Below the pieces are notes generated by a model, which did not search any database, was not told the origin of the DNA, and was given only the letters and a program-made list of their open reading frames with translations. From contig NC_079213.1 in assembly GCF_029633865.1 (NCBI RefSeq), positions 90,632,429 to 90,696,428 on the forward strand: DNA of 64,000 nucleotides, read 5' to 3'. The DNA is from Lampris incognitus (Eukaryota; Chordata; Actinopteri; Lampriformes; Lampridae). Positions within the stretch are counted from its first letter, which is position 1. The number at the start of each line of letters is the position of its first letter. Position numbers and translations under genes: made by a program. Below, in pieces: positions 1 through 31,715 of this stretch.

Positions 1-2037
1 TCAGAAAAACCGTCATCGATATGTGCAAGAGATTGACTCTCTCCTTATGGTACAGATGGTTTCCTGGAGGGGTTACCTGATGATTGCCTTCTGAGATTTT
101 ACAATTTTTGGCTTTCACAACATGAGTTATCATTTTAGGAGCTAGTGAAGAAAAACCTTGGGGTCATGAATCATTCACTTGCTTCTAATAATGGGCAGTA
201 TTTTGAAAAACAAGCCTTTTGTGTGCCATGTAAGAGAAGACCTTGAACTACAGTCAAACAGGCTTATGAGTGCTATCACAGATAACTCAGAGTGTAGCAG
301 TCTTCTTGATATTGTTTGGACTATGGTATTGCATTGCTTAAGTAAGTTGCCAAGAAAGACCTTGGGCTGCACTTTTACAGAATTGGCATCCAAACGAATC
401 ACCGTGAAGAAAATCTAATTGAGACTCCTCCAAGGGAGCAAACCCGAGCACAAATCCTCTTAGCTGCTTCAAAAGGTTTGAATGGTATTGTGCTTTTCAT
501 GAGATGGCCGTGACACACATTTTATGAGGGAACGAGACAATCAAGCCCATATCCTGTACTTGAAATGTAAGTGTATTAATGAGGGTTATAGGGATTTTGT
601 GCTAAGCTTCCACACCACTCCACTCCCACCCATAACACTTTCTCTGATACATTGGAAACAATTTTGTGGTCAATGATTAGATTTTGTATCCCAAAATTTC
701 ACGAGTTCTTTCTCAAACATACCCTTATGTTAAAAGATCAACACTGGCTAAAAATAAAATAAGAAGATTCTGTCTACTATGATTTTGCCATTACCCATTG
801 TCCTCCAGAGGGACCGTGATTTCTTTGGTTTAATTGGGGTTAATTAAGGATCGCGTTTTCTAAATGAATGCAATCTCTTATGGGAGCAAAACTATGAACT
901 CAGGAGAGACATATATCCATTTGGGGTCCCAAAATGGCCACAACAGCGAGGGTACTTTTCCAGGATCACACTGCCCTCTGTTGTTGAGATTGTGTTATTA
1001 CATCATGGAGCTGGGAGAGAACGTGAGAGAAGTAGATGGTGAAATAGGAGAGTCTGACAGAAATTAGCCGTTATTTCCAATATCCCAATCCATCATTATC
1101 CATGGTATCATCTTGGATCAAGTCAATTGTATTGAGCCGTATATAGGCCGAAGATCACTGGTTGACTCAGAGGGTTTTACATTCCCACAGTAAGAAACAG
1201 TAGATGACAATGGACGAGACCCTTTACACAAAGACCAGACCCTCAATTTGGATGAGGAAAATCTGAGCACAAAAAAAAGGGGGCTACACAGATGACACCC
1301 ACGGAGGAGGGATACCTCCTCCAGGAGAAGTAGGCGTATAATAAGTTTAAGCAATAAAACACATCATGAAAGCACTAACAATTAACTTTACTATAACTTC
1401 AACAAGATATGATGTAAATAAGCAACATAGCAGGGGGAGAGAAGGTTAATAATTACCAGTTCTCACTTCAAAATGCTTCCTGTAGATGTTAAGAGAGTGC
1501 TAGTGTTCCTAATTTAAAGCCTGAAATTTAAAGCAGAAGTGTAGTAAACATTTTAGTAGCCTTGGGAATGAAGCTCCCTCTCCAAAAGTGTCATCGAGTT
1601 TTGTTGTGCTATCAGCCATTGAGTAAGAGTGGATATCCCACTTTAAAATGCTGGATTTGTAACAAAACCTCTAAGTCTCCGGGTCATAATGAGATAGAAA
1701 AGAATATCTGCCAATCTATTTGTCAAGTGGTTTGTTATTTCTAACAAGTTATTGGTACCCTTGTGGTTTCACTTGGACACATACTCAGAATTTTGCATAG
1801 GTTTAAGCAATCATGGTGTAAGAGACGATGCTGTCTTCTGTCCAATTTTGTTTTTCAGAGTTGTTTTTTTCACCTATCGCTTCACTGTCAAATGTAGGCA
1901 CTGCAGTCACACTTGCATGTTTAGGTACATCTATATTGCCAGGGTGCAGTGACCCAGTAGTCAAGCTCGCTCGCTCTCTTGCGTATTCTTTTGCAGTTTG
2001 CAAATACTGCAGAAATCCAGTAAAGGGAACGCTTAAT
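1..2037. other. Presumed gipc3 intron 1, no recognisable gene
   Basis: This stretch lies 5' of the first visible gipc3 exon and should be part of intron 1. Short open frames exist on both strands, but none resembles a known protein or has paired splice signals. I see no exon that could supply the proline-rich N terminus of the GIPC family, so coding exon 1 must be upstream of the window. No repeat family is recognised before about 2038. Confidence 0.5.
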
Positions 2038-2083
2038 ATCCATCCATCCATTATCCGAACCGCTTATCCTGCTGGGAAAGCTT
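2038..2083 (-). repeat. SINE tail fragment
   Basis: This is a short minus-strand piece of the tail seen complete at 12924-13299: a (CCAT)n run followed by the complement of the GGATAAGCGGTTTGGATAAT motif. Only about 45 bases remain. Confidence 0.6.
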
Positions 2084-2115
2084 AATATAAACATGCAAAA
2101 TATGGGTAAAGTTAA

Positions 2116-21483
<19,368 letters not shown>

Positions 21484-21504
21484 ACATGGATACTTGAGGG
21501 GGAG

Positions 21505-21518
21505 GGAGCGAGCGAGCG

Positions 21519-21594
<76 letters not shown>

Positions 21595-21600
21595 CGAGAG

Positions 21601-21682
<82 letters not shown>

Positions 21683-21688
21683 AGAGAG
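21505..21688. repeat. (GA)n microsatellite
   Basis: A GAGC/GA repeat with a few phase breaks, starting about 20 bases after the gipc3 stop and running into the assembly gap. Confidence 0.95.
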
Positions 21689-21888
21689 NNNNNNNNNNNN
21701 NNNNNNNNNNNNNNNNNNNNNNNNNNNNNNNNNNNNNNNNNNNNNNNNNNNNNNNNNNNNNNNNNNNNNNNNNNNNNNNNNNNNNNNNNNNNNNNNNNNN
21801 NNNNNNNNNNNNNNNNNNNNNNNNNNNNNNNNNNNNNNNNNNNNNNNNNNNNNNNNNNNNNNNNNNNNNNNNNNNNNNNNNNNNNNNN
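21689..21888. other. Assembly gap (200 N)
   Basis: Exactly 200 undetermined bases, a round number typical of a placeholder gap. It interrupts the (GA)n tract in the gipc3 3' untranslated region. Confidence 0.99.
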
Positions 21889-22250
21889 GACAAAAACGTG
21901 TTTCAATGACCTTTAACTTTTGTCTTGAAGAAATGGGCAAAATACATACCCCTTTACCTGCAGTTCCCCTTACTTTGTTCAATGCCTGAAAAATGAAGGT
22001 CTTCATGTTCCGTTTTCTCACCATTCTGTCATTTTCTCACGCTCACTTACTTGTTGAATATATTTCTAATAAGTAATTGTGAGACAATAATGTTATCTTG
22101 TTTGGTTTGGTTCGAAGACAATGTAAATAGGCGTTGTTCATATTTGTGTGTGATGCATCATCTCCGGGAATTTAATCTATAAACTTGGCTTAAAACATCT
22201 GCTGGATGTTTATTAGTCGATGACAAATGGCATCCTAGTGTCATCTCCAT

Positions 22251-22254
<4 letters not shown>

Positions 22255-22308
<54 letters not shown>
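22255..22308. repeat. (TC)n microsatellite
   Basis: Pure TC tract of about 54 bases. Confidence 0.95.
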
Positions 22309-22311
<3 letters not shown>

Positions 22312-22535
22312 GGCTAGGGACAGTCACAACACAGAGACATTAAAATGCATGCTGAACTAGAATGGCTTACTGTTTCCTGTCTTACAAGAGAGTCCTCATG
22401 CTGAAAGGAAGAGTGAAGTTCAATAATCTATAAAAGACTTTTGCAGACTTGTGCAAAGTAATTGTGTTTGCATGTGGGTAAGGAAGCACCACATCAAACA
22501 GTGTACATTTGGATATGGTGTACTCTCCCATATGA

Positions 22536-22772
22536 GAGAGAGAGACAGAGACAGACAGGCAGGCAGAGATGGACAGACAGACAGACAGGCAGAGACCAAC
22601 AGAGATAGACAGACAGAGAGAGAGAGACAGATGGAGAGAGACAGACAGGCAAAGAGAGACAGACAGGCAGAAAGAGAGACAAACAGAGAGACAGACAGAC
22701 AGGCAGAGAGAGACAAACAGAGCCAGAGACAGAGACAGGCAGATAGACAAACATACATAGAGAGACAGAGAC

Positions 22773-22848
<76 letters not shown>
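22536..22848. repeat. Compound (GACA/GACAGG)n and (AG)n tract
   Basis: About 310 bases of purine-rich GACAG-type units ending in a pure AG run at 22781-22848. Confidence 0.95.
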
Positions 22849-22850
<2 letters not shown>

Positions 22851-23443
22851 GGATACTGTTCATGATTCTAAGCTACAACAGTGTTGGTGTGGTGCTTAGG
22901 TTTTATTTTGACTCTGTTTATATATGACTTTGTGGAGACCTGACAACATCAACGGCATATTTCACATGTAGCAGCTGTTAATAAAAGAGATGGTGTCATT
23001 TGTGTTTGTCAAGTTCTTCTACACCTCGCGAAAGCGTGAAAAAAGGTCAAATGATCTCTTTTAATTTCTCTTCCATTTGAAACACATTTATTTCAAGATA
23101 TACACGTCATTTTCACTGGATTATCTCAACATCCAAACCATAATGACACAATACACTGGTAAAACGAAGGCAAGACATCTGGAAGGACATCTGAAACTGA
23201 GACATCCTCCATGTTGAAAAGTGACATTCTTTGACAACACGTGAAAGAATATTTTGTTGACCAAATGATACCGACTGACGTACTGATGTGCTCATATATT
23301 TTAGAAATACTGTACAAACTGCAGGTAATGTTTTATATAAAACATTACAACATACATTTATAAAAGAACAACTGATGTTTGTTTGTCAAATATTTTCAAA
23401 ACATGAGTATATCGCTATGTAAAAGTACAGATAGGTAGATAGC

Positions 23444-23615
<172 letters not shown>

Positions 23616-24025
23616 GTTTTGCTAATGGACACTTCATCAATACTGTAAGCTTTCATGCAGTGCAACATTTTAATTTTTTTTAAATAATTTTGTAATACTG
23701 ACAAATGTAAAAAGTGCAATTTGTAGAGTTGATGTGTGTGAGTTCTGTGGAAGTGTTTTTTTTTCCTTGCACGTGATCTGAAATAAAGGTCCTGTTTTGG
23801 GAGTGCCCCAATTCATCTAATAAGACAGTGAAGAACAACAAATTACAATGTTGGGTCCTTACACAAGGTCTGAAACTCTGGATATAAATCTAACCATGTA
23901 CAAGTCTTGAATTTTGAAAAAAAAATGCGCATGAACACCTGAGAAATACAAAAACATTCAATTCAGTCTTGATACATACATACATGGCCATGCAGTTCAT
24001 GCACATGAAGACCGACTGTCTTTTT

Positions 24026-24441
24026 TTTTTTTTTTTGGACCCCCCCCCACACCTTTTTCTCCCCAATTGTATCCAGCCAATCACCCGGTCACTGCTCCAA
24101 CCCCTCTGCCAATCGGGGAGGGCTGCAGACTCCACATGCCTCCTCCAATACATGTGGACTCGCCAGCCGCTTCTTTTCACCTGACAGTGAGGAGTTTCAC
24201 CAGGGGAACGTAGCGCATGGGAGGCTCATGCTATTCCCCCCCCCCCAACAGGTGTCTCGACCAACCAGAGGAGGCACTAGTGCAGCAACCAGGACGCATA
24301 CCCACATCCAGCTTCCCACCCACAGACACGGCCAATTGTCTGTAGGGACGCCCGACCAAGCCGGAGGTAACATGGGAATTCAAACCGGCGATCCCTGTGT
24401 TGGTAGGCAATGGAATAGACCTCTACACAACCTGGATGCCC
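24026..24441 (-). repeat. tRNA-derived SINE (family A), minus strand
   Basis: The body matches the family A copies. It is flanked by near-identical duplications agaccgactgtcttttt (24009-24025) and agaccaactgtcttttt (24442-24458), a convincing target-site duplication. Confidence 0.88.
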
Positions 24442-24458
24442 AGACCAACTGTCTTTTT

Positions 24459-25960
24459 GCCAAATCATATTTGCTAAGGTAAAGTGTTCTCTTTAGCTGT
24501 TTAGGTGACATAAACTAATTAGTATTCCTCTCAATGCTAATTGACTACCTTATCAATTCTAACTAAAATGTTCAGAACCAGAGAAATCTGGGGGAAATTT
24601 TTTGATTTTGAAAATGAAAGCATGTTAGTAACTCCGACTATACCACATTACAAGCACCATTTCACCTCAGTAAAAACTTTGTCATTTTAAGCACTTAAGT
24701 AGCAGTTCAGCAATGCGCAGTCTCTGACATCTGGATGCTATGGGCTCCAACAATCGCCAGTTTACCCCTCAGCTTTCCTCAAAGGCAAAACCTAACATCA
24801 CTTCATGAGATTTACGGTTCTACACACAGAAAAGAAATAATGGTGCGGGGCACTACTTTGCGGTGTTCATATGCGAGTTAGTAGTAGTTTACATTCTCTA
24901 AGGCAAGGTTCAAAGTCAGCATGGTAATCAGCATCCTCTGAGGGGCAAACTCAAATGGCAGGCTGCTTCCTAAGCTATAGAGTAAGTCCTATGAGAAGGT
25001 GACACTGGTTTACAACATTAATATATCACTTTAGACTGTGTGAATGATGGGTAGTGACACAAAATGAGAGTATATGCACATTGCAGATGATGCAGATGAA
25101 TGATTAATCACAGAGGACAGCGGTTTTCACTCAATTTATATCGGATGTTGCTGCTTGTAATGACTACTGAGATGGCTACACTGCCATAGTGAGCAGCTGG
25201 AAATCATTGGCAGGGTGCAGGCAGGTACTACGCAGTCGGGTTTGGAATGACGACGGACTGAATTTTGGAGGAGCAGACAGCTCTTTCCAGCATTGGAGAG
25301 CTGTTTGGCACTGGATCAGTGCTGATGAGCGTGGCCATGCTTCATACACCATCAGCCCTCAGCTACTCCAGATGCTGCTGTCAGACACCGCAGCTTTCAT
25401 CTCGTTTCAGAGCTTAGCAAGCTCAACTCACACTTGATCAGCACGTTGGCTAGGTATGTTCAAAAACCATTGGCCTTAAAATGAGTGAATCCATAGTCTG
25501 TGACAAAGCGTGGTTTGGAAAAGAACTTGATGGCAATTCAATGACTTCCCATGAGTTTTAAATTCAGCTTAGTTTGTGTGTCAGTGGCAAATAGTCAGCT
25601 TTCAGCTGGCAGTATGTCCAAATGGTAAGAGGCACTGTTCTTTCATCCAAAGGTTTCTACTTACAAACTCATCATAGGCTGCTCTGAGTGAGAGCTGACT
25701 TGGTAGTCACTGAGAATGTCACTGCTAAACTACAAAAATTTAACTGGGAAAGCAACTTGTAAATGTTTAATATATACTTGCAGATATGCTATCAGGTAGG
25801 AGGACCGATTTTCATTCTCTCCAGATGAAGGGTGCTCCCATGTCCATCACTATGAAGTCCAGCCTGAAGGTTTCAGTACACATGAACGCAGAAAGAATGA
25901 GGGCAGAAACACAGCATTCCTCAGGACTGACGAAAAACTAATGCCACCGAGTTACCCTTC
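24459..25960. other. Intergenic region downstream of tbxa2r
   Basis: Should contain the tbxa2r 3' untranslated region. A minus-strand ATTAAA hexamer is at about 25766-25771, roughly 190 bases past the stop codon, and could be a poly(A) signal. No other gene is seen. Confidence 0.4.
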
Positions 25961-26308
25961 TCATTGAACTGAGTGACAGCTCCCATCCACAGTGGGCGGG
26001 GTCTTCAGGGTAAATGGTGGCGTGCCATCGGTGGTCACCGTTCCCCCTGGTTCATCCCGGCCCAGGCTAAGCCCCAGCAAGGAGGAGCGTGTGAGCCTGC
26101 GAAGGGTGCCGCTGAAAGACGGGTACAGGGTCATGATGGAGCCCCGGGACCAGTCGAAATTGGGGTAGATGCGCTTGAGTACAGCCCGTCGAAAAAGGAT
26201 GTAGACCCAGGGGTCCAGGATCTGGTTCCACGTAGCGAAGCGAATCCACAGCACAAGGTAACGCTTTTGGAGATAGGTTTCAGACAGCACAGCCTGTGCA
26301 ATAAACAC
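25961..26308 (-). CDS. tbxa2r: tbxa2r terminal coding exon (TM7 and C-tail)
   Basis: The acceptor on the minus strand is ccaccaccag before GTGTTTATTG, giving VFIAQAVLSETY after the LL that ends the first exon. Ser/Thr-rich tail residues such as RRLTRSSLLGLSLG could be phosphorylated. The stop is TGA at 25961-25963. Confidence 0.9.
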   Translation of the reverse strand: MFIAQAVLSETYLQKRYLVLWIRFATWNQILDPWVYILFRRAVLKRIYPNFDWSRGSIMTLYPSFSGTLRRLTRSSLLGLSLGRDEPGGTVTTDGTPPFTLKTPPTVDGSCHSVQ

Positions 26309-26723
26309 CTGGTGGTGGAGAATAAGAGGACAGGAAGGAGGTCACACACACACAGGCATGCACACGCACACACACACACACAGACACACACACGGAACAG
26401 TGGAGGGAGGAAGACGGAGCATTCGCATGAGGGAAGGACAAAGAAGAAATTGAAAAAAAGATTTAAGACATTAATGATAAAACACGAATGGCAAAATTAA
26501 TCATTTAATATCATGATAATATCAATAATTAAAATATTTTTATCAATTAAGTGATAAGAATGATAGATTAATCATGGTACAAAAAAATAACGAGACAAAT
26601 TAAATAGAAAAGATAAAATGATCATGCTTATGGGTGTGCTCGTGCACGCGCACACACACATACACACACATACACACACACACACTGTTATAAGCCATCC
26701 AGGGAGTACAAGGCTTTGTCTCT

Positions 26724-26817
<94 letters not shown>

Positions 26818-29800
26818 AGACAGTGACTTTGGTAACACAATAACAGGTTTTTCTTTGCCTTAGCAAAAAAGCTTCTTATGAGAAGAGGTATTGCTTTATT
26901 TGTCCCTTATTAGCTCTAGCTCAATATTGTGCTGTAGGAGCTATGCACGGTAACAAGCTCCTTTAGAAATGGCAACGTGGCTAATCATTTTTCTCCTCCA
27001 AAAATATGCTAATGTCACAATACCTTCATGTCTCTGGCAGATTTCATGCTGGATGTACAACGCTCAGCATTTTCGGTTTTTACCAATTTTCACCGAAAAA
27101 TACCCTGATTTTTTAAAAGGAGCAGATTGGTTTAAACTGATTTTCACCCGGATTTTATGTTTCCATGGATCCAAAAGTTGTTCCTGTTCGTGTGAGGTTA
27201 TGTAACAGTGTCCTCTTGTGGCGAAATTCGGCATGCTGGATGGCTTTGAAAAATAAAAACCAAAAACGCTGAGCCTTGTGGATGTACAAGTAAATACTCA
27301 CATTAATACAGAGTGCACACCGCTAATACAGGTATTGTATATATGAAAAACTGGTGCATGCAAAAGGCCAGTGTTCCTTGGGCAATGATGTTATCATGTT
27401 TCCAATGAAAAGCCATCTGTATTAGTCAATAGGCATGACATCAGGTGCAGGGGTTATAAACAGACAAGAAAAACATTGCACAAGTGAGTTGTTTATTAGT
27501 AAATTGTTTATCGGCTGCTTGGAGATGGAACGAAACACAAAAAGCAGCAGCAACTTCAACATAGACACAATGGCTGCACCATGACACAAGCTCCAGATGA
27601 GCTACTCATGGGTAATGTAGTTAGTTTGGAAGCTATAAAGTGTGGATGATTCTTTGATGCATAAATGAGTCCATCAGTTTCTTTTTGGCTGATGTTTGAT
27701 ATTGATGATGCTAGCTGGCTAAACACAGCCCAAAGCCATGAGGGAGTGAGCAGTGACTCCGGGGAATGCGCTTATCTTTTTTTAGTTTTTGACTTCGTTT
27801 GGGTCTACTCGCCTTATTCGGGAATTTTGGCACATGATGTATATCCAGGGGTCAAATATCTGATTGCAGGTGGCCATTCGTATGTAGAATACGATACGGA
27901 TGGACTCTACAGTCTCACTGGTCACAGCACTCTTCAGAATATATATCTGTGCAGGACAGCACACACAGGGTTATGCAAAAGCTGTGGGGAAAAAAATCAT
28001 TACTATTGCTATGGCACTTTTGCTCTGCCCCTTGCATTTCATCCCATTAGTTTATTCGGGTGTGTTTAATGCTTGATAGCGAGCTGGAAATTTAAGATTA
28101 GTCTATTGCTGCACTCATTGTAGGGTGCTCTGTGTAAAAGCGCCCTACATTTTACATCCATAATGTGGATGTAAAATGAATGCAAGAATGAAAATTAAAT
28201 TTGAGAACTGTATGAACAAAAAGTAGAATTTGTGAAAATGTAAGGATCCATGTTGTTTTTTAAAGGACTGAGCAATTAACACTAGGCTGCTATAGTTTTT
28301 ATCATTAAATATGGATATGTAACGAAACATAAGTTAACAGCTAGTCCCATAGTGATAACTTGACAAGACAGCTCAAAGGCATCACTAATAATGACTAAAT
28401 ATTGATCTGTATAAAGTCGTGCTTGAAATCCACCAAAATGCTGTGGATTAGATGTGCCAGCTACAGGACTGAATCTAAATGGTGTGGGACAATCCTCTTT
28501 CATATCATGATTATTACCACATTGACCATTTGAAATGACGAAGGATATTTCAGTGATTGCTCACCTCTTCATCAAGACATTAGGAATGATGACGGTGTTG
28601 AGGAGGTAGAAAAAAAGATTAAAGCTGAAAGCTTGAGTCAATATCCAATCCATACTAAGCCACCACCAAGGCCAGATGGGCATTACAGCCCTATTGCTCC
28701 CGTTAGACACTGACCACATGCAAGCGGTTAAGAGCCATACTCTTACCCAAAGCGCAAAACCAAATACCACATCTAAACATCAGATAAAGATCAGTTTATC
28801 AGAATCAGAATAAAGTATTCTGATTCTGATAAACCCCATTCTCTACTTCACCCACCACACCACAAATTGACATCTTTCTTTTTTTTCCCCTTTGGATTCC
28901 CCCCCCCCCCCGAATTGTATTCGGCCAATTACCCCATTCTTCCGAGCTGTCCCAGTCGCTATTCCACCCCCTCTGCTGATCCGGGGAGGGCTGCAGACTA
29001 CCACATGCCTCCTGCGATACATATAGAGTCACCAGCCACTTCTTTTCATCTGAAAGTGAGAAGTTTCACTAGGGGGACGTAGCACGTGGGAAGATCACGC
29101 TACTCCCCCCAGTTCCCCTCCCCCCCGAACAGGTGCCCCGACCAACCAGAGAAGGCGCTAGCGCAGCAACCAGGACAAATACTCCCACATCCGGCATCCC
29201 ACCCGCAGACACGGCCAATTGTGTCTGAAGGGACGCCCGACCAAGCTGGAGGTAACACAGGGATTAGAACTGGCGATCCCCATGTTGTAGGCAATGGAAT
29301 ACACCGCCACGCTACCCAGACGCACACAAATTGCTATCTTTCAATATGAGAAACGAGGCGTGGATACTAAACAATGGTGTTTTATTTAGCTTTGGACCCT
29401 TAAGTGGAGGTTAATAACAAACACCGAAGCTGAGAGAGAGAGAAAAGCAGAAGAAAGTTGGAGAAACAAAAAGGGCCCAATGCTACTGGTCAGCTGAATC
29501 GTATATTTCATATATTACAGTAAGGAGACACCAAAACACCACACAACGCCACAAGCATATATAGTTAGTGTCGGTGTTCACGGTGCGAATCAAACCCCTT
29601 ATTCTTTCAGTATTACCGCCTTTTTCCCTTACATTTATCCATGCAGGACTGTAACATTGAACTGGTGAAGCAAATACAGTAAATGTCTTTGGGTGGATAA
29701 TTTTATCAAACACACAACAGGCTGACATAATTACATATTCTTTAATGTGGTATATCATATTTTGAATAAGAAGTTCACTGAAGAGAGATGTTGAGATAAA

Positions 29801-31715
29801 TGCTAAATCTAAGTTGTTGGACACTTTAAGCGGCACCTTATAGTATAAAGAGTGTGCAAATAATTAATATATACTTTACACTGTAGCCGTTTATATTCTG
29901 AAGTCAAAATCTATGTGACACAAATTGAATTGCAGGGAGAATGAAAGAGAGACCCAGATAGATAGAGGAAAATGAAGGGCAGGGTTGGGGTCTGGAGCGG
30001 ATATCCCCCTTCTGTCTGTAGCCTGAGATGGCCCACTCTCACATACTTTAAGCCTTATCACCCCACAACACACAAACACACACACATAAACATTCACACT
30101 GGCAGAAACAGGGCCAAAAGTGCTTCCTGAACAGTGCTAGCTCATGGCTTTACAAAGTAACAGCACCCTACTTCTTCCATGGCTTTCTAAAAAAAACCAC
30201 AAAAAAACCCCCATCAGCTCAGGGGCCATTCTGAAGAAAGGTGATCACAGTGGCAAAACTTTTAATAACGTTATCATAGGATTTCAGTGACCAGAGATAA
30301 CGGTCTATAAAAATCATATTATAAATATATATTAACAACAAATAATTCATGTATAATTAATATATTATTAATTATATTATATAAATTATTATATAATGAA
30401 ACGTATTATATAAATTAATTATTAATATAGTCAACGTATAATTAATAATAAATACATAAATAAATATAATGAACAATAAATAAGATAACTAACTAATAAA
30501 TATATAAGTATATACTACAACTTTTGGCTGCTCCTGTTAGAGGTTGCCACAGGGGATCATCCGTTTCCATCTCTTCCTGTCCTCTAATGCAGTTACTAAT
30601 TACTTTAATTACTTCTAATGCAGAAGATAGAATAATTTTTTGCCTTTACTAAGTGTTGGTGAAATGTCCATTGTAAACAACAATAAATGAATCAGTGACA
30701 ACAGACCCCTGAAATCTGGACTAACCAGCATGTGAAAATACACTAAGAAACTCTTGGCAAACTCTTTCAAAGCTGCACACACATTTCGTCACTACAGACA
30801 ATACATTTATACACACATCAATGGGAAACTGCTTCTTATTATAGTTGTATTATATCCCTGTAAAAGCGAACCCTATACATGTACATTTGCACATAAAAGA
30901 AACAGGGCACTCACCAGCAGGGGGCACCAGCAGATAGAGGCAATCACCATTATCAGGATGAGCTGCACCATCATCTCCACTTCGTGGTCACGGCGGCGCT
31001 GCATCCTATCTTGCCCACAGCACACTTTGACCAAAGTCACCACGCTCACCGTGTTTAGCACAAAAGACACAGCAACAGAGAACAGCCCGACCAGTGAGAA
31101 AATGATAGAGAACACCAGGTCAGTGCCCAGAGAGCTAATGTTGAGGAAACACCAGGAGCCTGGTGACTGGAGGTGGTAGCTGCCTACACCAATGAGGGGC
31201 AACAGAGCCACGCTGCCAGCAAATGTCCACACCATCAGCACCATGGACAATGCCCGGCTCTTGGGTGCACTGGCAGAGCGCTCAAAGGGCCGGTTGATGC
31301 CCACAAAGCGTTCCACGGCCATGGCGGCACCAAGCAGCAGTGGGCACAGGCCATAGAAGACCATGGACATTCCCATGAAGTTGCAGAAGTGGCATCCTGG
31401 GTCCAGGTGGCGCCAGTTGAACTGGGTGGCGTAGAAGGATATGACAATGCATCCTGTGACCAGGAGTCCCATGAAGTCGGTGACCACCAGGCCGCACAGA
31501 AAGATGAGGAAAGAGGAGCGCCAGCGGCTGTGTGTGCGCTTATAGGACTGCAGTAACACTAAAAAGGCGATGAAGTTGGAGGTGAGGCCCAGAGCCGTGA
31601 AGACAGATGGGAAGATGACTGAGGGGATGGTGTGGTTGGACTTGAAAGGGGGGCTGTTGATGGAGAAGCAGAATGGGACGGTCTTGTTGGCGAGATGGGA
31701 GACGGAAACATTCAT
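25961..31715 (-). CDS. tbxa2r: Thromboxane A2 receptor, prostanoid GPCR
   Basis: Seven-transmembrane receptor for thromboxane A2/prostaglandin H2 at the cell surface, normally coupled to Gq and G12/13. Two coding exons, 30915-31715 (267 codons, N terminus to the end of TM6) and 25961-26308 (115 codons, TM7 and tail), join in phase 0 across a GT-AG intron, giving 382 residues; human TP is 343. The start ATG 31713-31715 has a good CCACC context. The N terminus has glycosylation sequons (NVS, NKT, NHT). Diagnostic features are SSFLIFLCGLVVTDFMGLLV (TM2), PGC before TM3, AVERFVGINRPF in place of DRY, the prostanoid loop-2 motif GSWCFL, and IRFATWNQILDPWVYILF in TM7 with the ligand-binding Arg and DPxxY. 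The match to TP is closer than to EP or FP receptors. The neighbour gipc3 supports the name. The intron also holds a second TM7 exon. Confidence 0.9.
26346..26395. repeat. Impure (CA)n tract
   Basis: CA repeat within the tbxa2r intron, close to the terminal exon acceptor. A second CA tract lies at 26650-26686. Confidence 0.85.
26396..27781. other. tbxa2r intron, unassigned sequence
   Basis: No genes. A minus-strand AATAAA lies at 27492-27497, about 290 bases past the stop of the alternative TM7 exon. Confidence 0.45.
26730..26816. repeat. (TC)n microsatellite
   Basis: Pure TC tract of about 87 bases in the tbxa2r intron. Confidence 0.97.
27782..27946 (-). CDS. Candidate alternative terminal exon of tbxa2r
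   Basis: Inside the tbxa2r intron, the minus strand encodes 54 residues and a stop that resemble the receptor's TM7 exon: FYIRMATCNQIFDPWIYI against LWIRFATWNQILDPWVYI. The conserved Arg that contacts the prostanoid carboxylate and the DPxxY motif are kept. A usable acceptor (gctgtcctgcacag) precedes ATATAT and is in phase 0 with the first exon's donor, so splicing would give a receptor of about 321 residues with a short basic tail. An AATAAA lies about 290 bases downstream. A stronger-looking acceptor 35 bases upstream (ttttttccccacag) would run into stops. It could instead be the relic of a tandemly duplicated receptor whose first exon was lost. The Trp-to-Cys change in TM7 is odd. Confidence 0.5.
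   Translation of the reverse strand: MYILKSAVTSETVESIRIVFYIRMATCNQIFDPWIYIMCQNSRIRRVDPNEVKN
27947..28793. other. tbxa2r intron, unassigned sequence
   Basis: AT-rich. A small perfect hairpin with 13-bp arms (cattttacatcca and its complement) occurs near 28148-28178. No gene is seen. Confidence 0.45.
28794..28834. repeat. Perfect 19-bp hairpin
   Basis: Arms 28794-28812 and 28816-28834 are exact reverse complements (gtttatcagaatcagaata) with a 3-base loop. Confidence 0.9.
28879..29324 (-). repeat. tRNA-derived SINE (family A), minus strand
   Basis: Full body of family A in the tbxa2r intron. It is flanked by 18-base duplications differing at two positions: cacaaattgacatctttc (28861-28878) and cacaaattgctatctttc (29325-29342). 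Confidence 0.88.
29343..30520. other. tbxa2r intron, AT-rich
   Basis: No gene. The part 30300-30510 is extremely AT-rich (ATTA/TATA-like low-complexity sequence). Confidence 0.45.
30521..30592 (-). repeat. RTE-type LINE 3'-end fragment
   Basis: The 72 bases ('ttggctgctcctgttagagg' onwards) are the diverged reverse complement of the 3' end of the intact LINE at 59888-63018 (last codons plus the gggagcagccgaaag tail). This is a severely 5'-truncated copy or a SINE sharing that tail. Confidence 0.75.
30915..31715 (-). CDS. tbxa2r: tbxa2r first coding exon (TM1-TM6)
   Basis: It starts at the ATG in context ccaccATGa and ends CTGCTG before the donor gtgagt (30909-30914 on the complement). It contains TM1 to TM6. 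The intron position at the end of TM6 is the one shared by prostanoid receptors. Confidence 0.92.

Noticed and set aside
22382..22927. Long Ser/Leu- and Arg/Glu-rich open frames on both strands
   Set aside because: They are translations of GACA/AG simple repeats in every frame; no coding signal.
25973..26500. Plus-strand open frame of 175 codons
   Set aside because: Antisense to the tbxa2r terminal exon and running into CA repeats; no recognised domain.
27967..27981. Stronger upstream acceptor (ttttttccccacag) for the alternative tbxa2r exon
   Set aside because: Splicing there meets stop codons in every usable phase before the TM7 segment; the acceptor at 27947 keeps the frame.
31173..31556. 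Plus-strand open frame of 127 codons
   Set aside because: Antisense shadow of the tbxa2r first exon.
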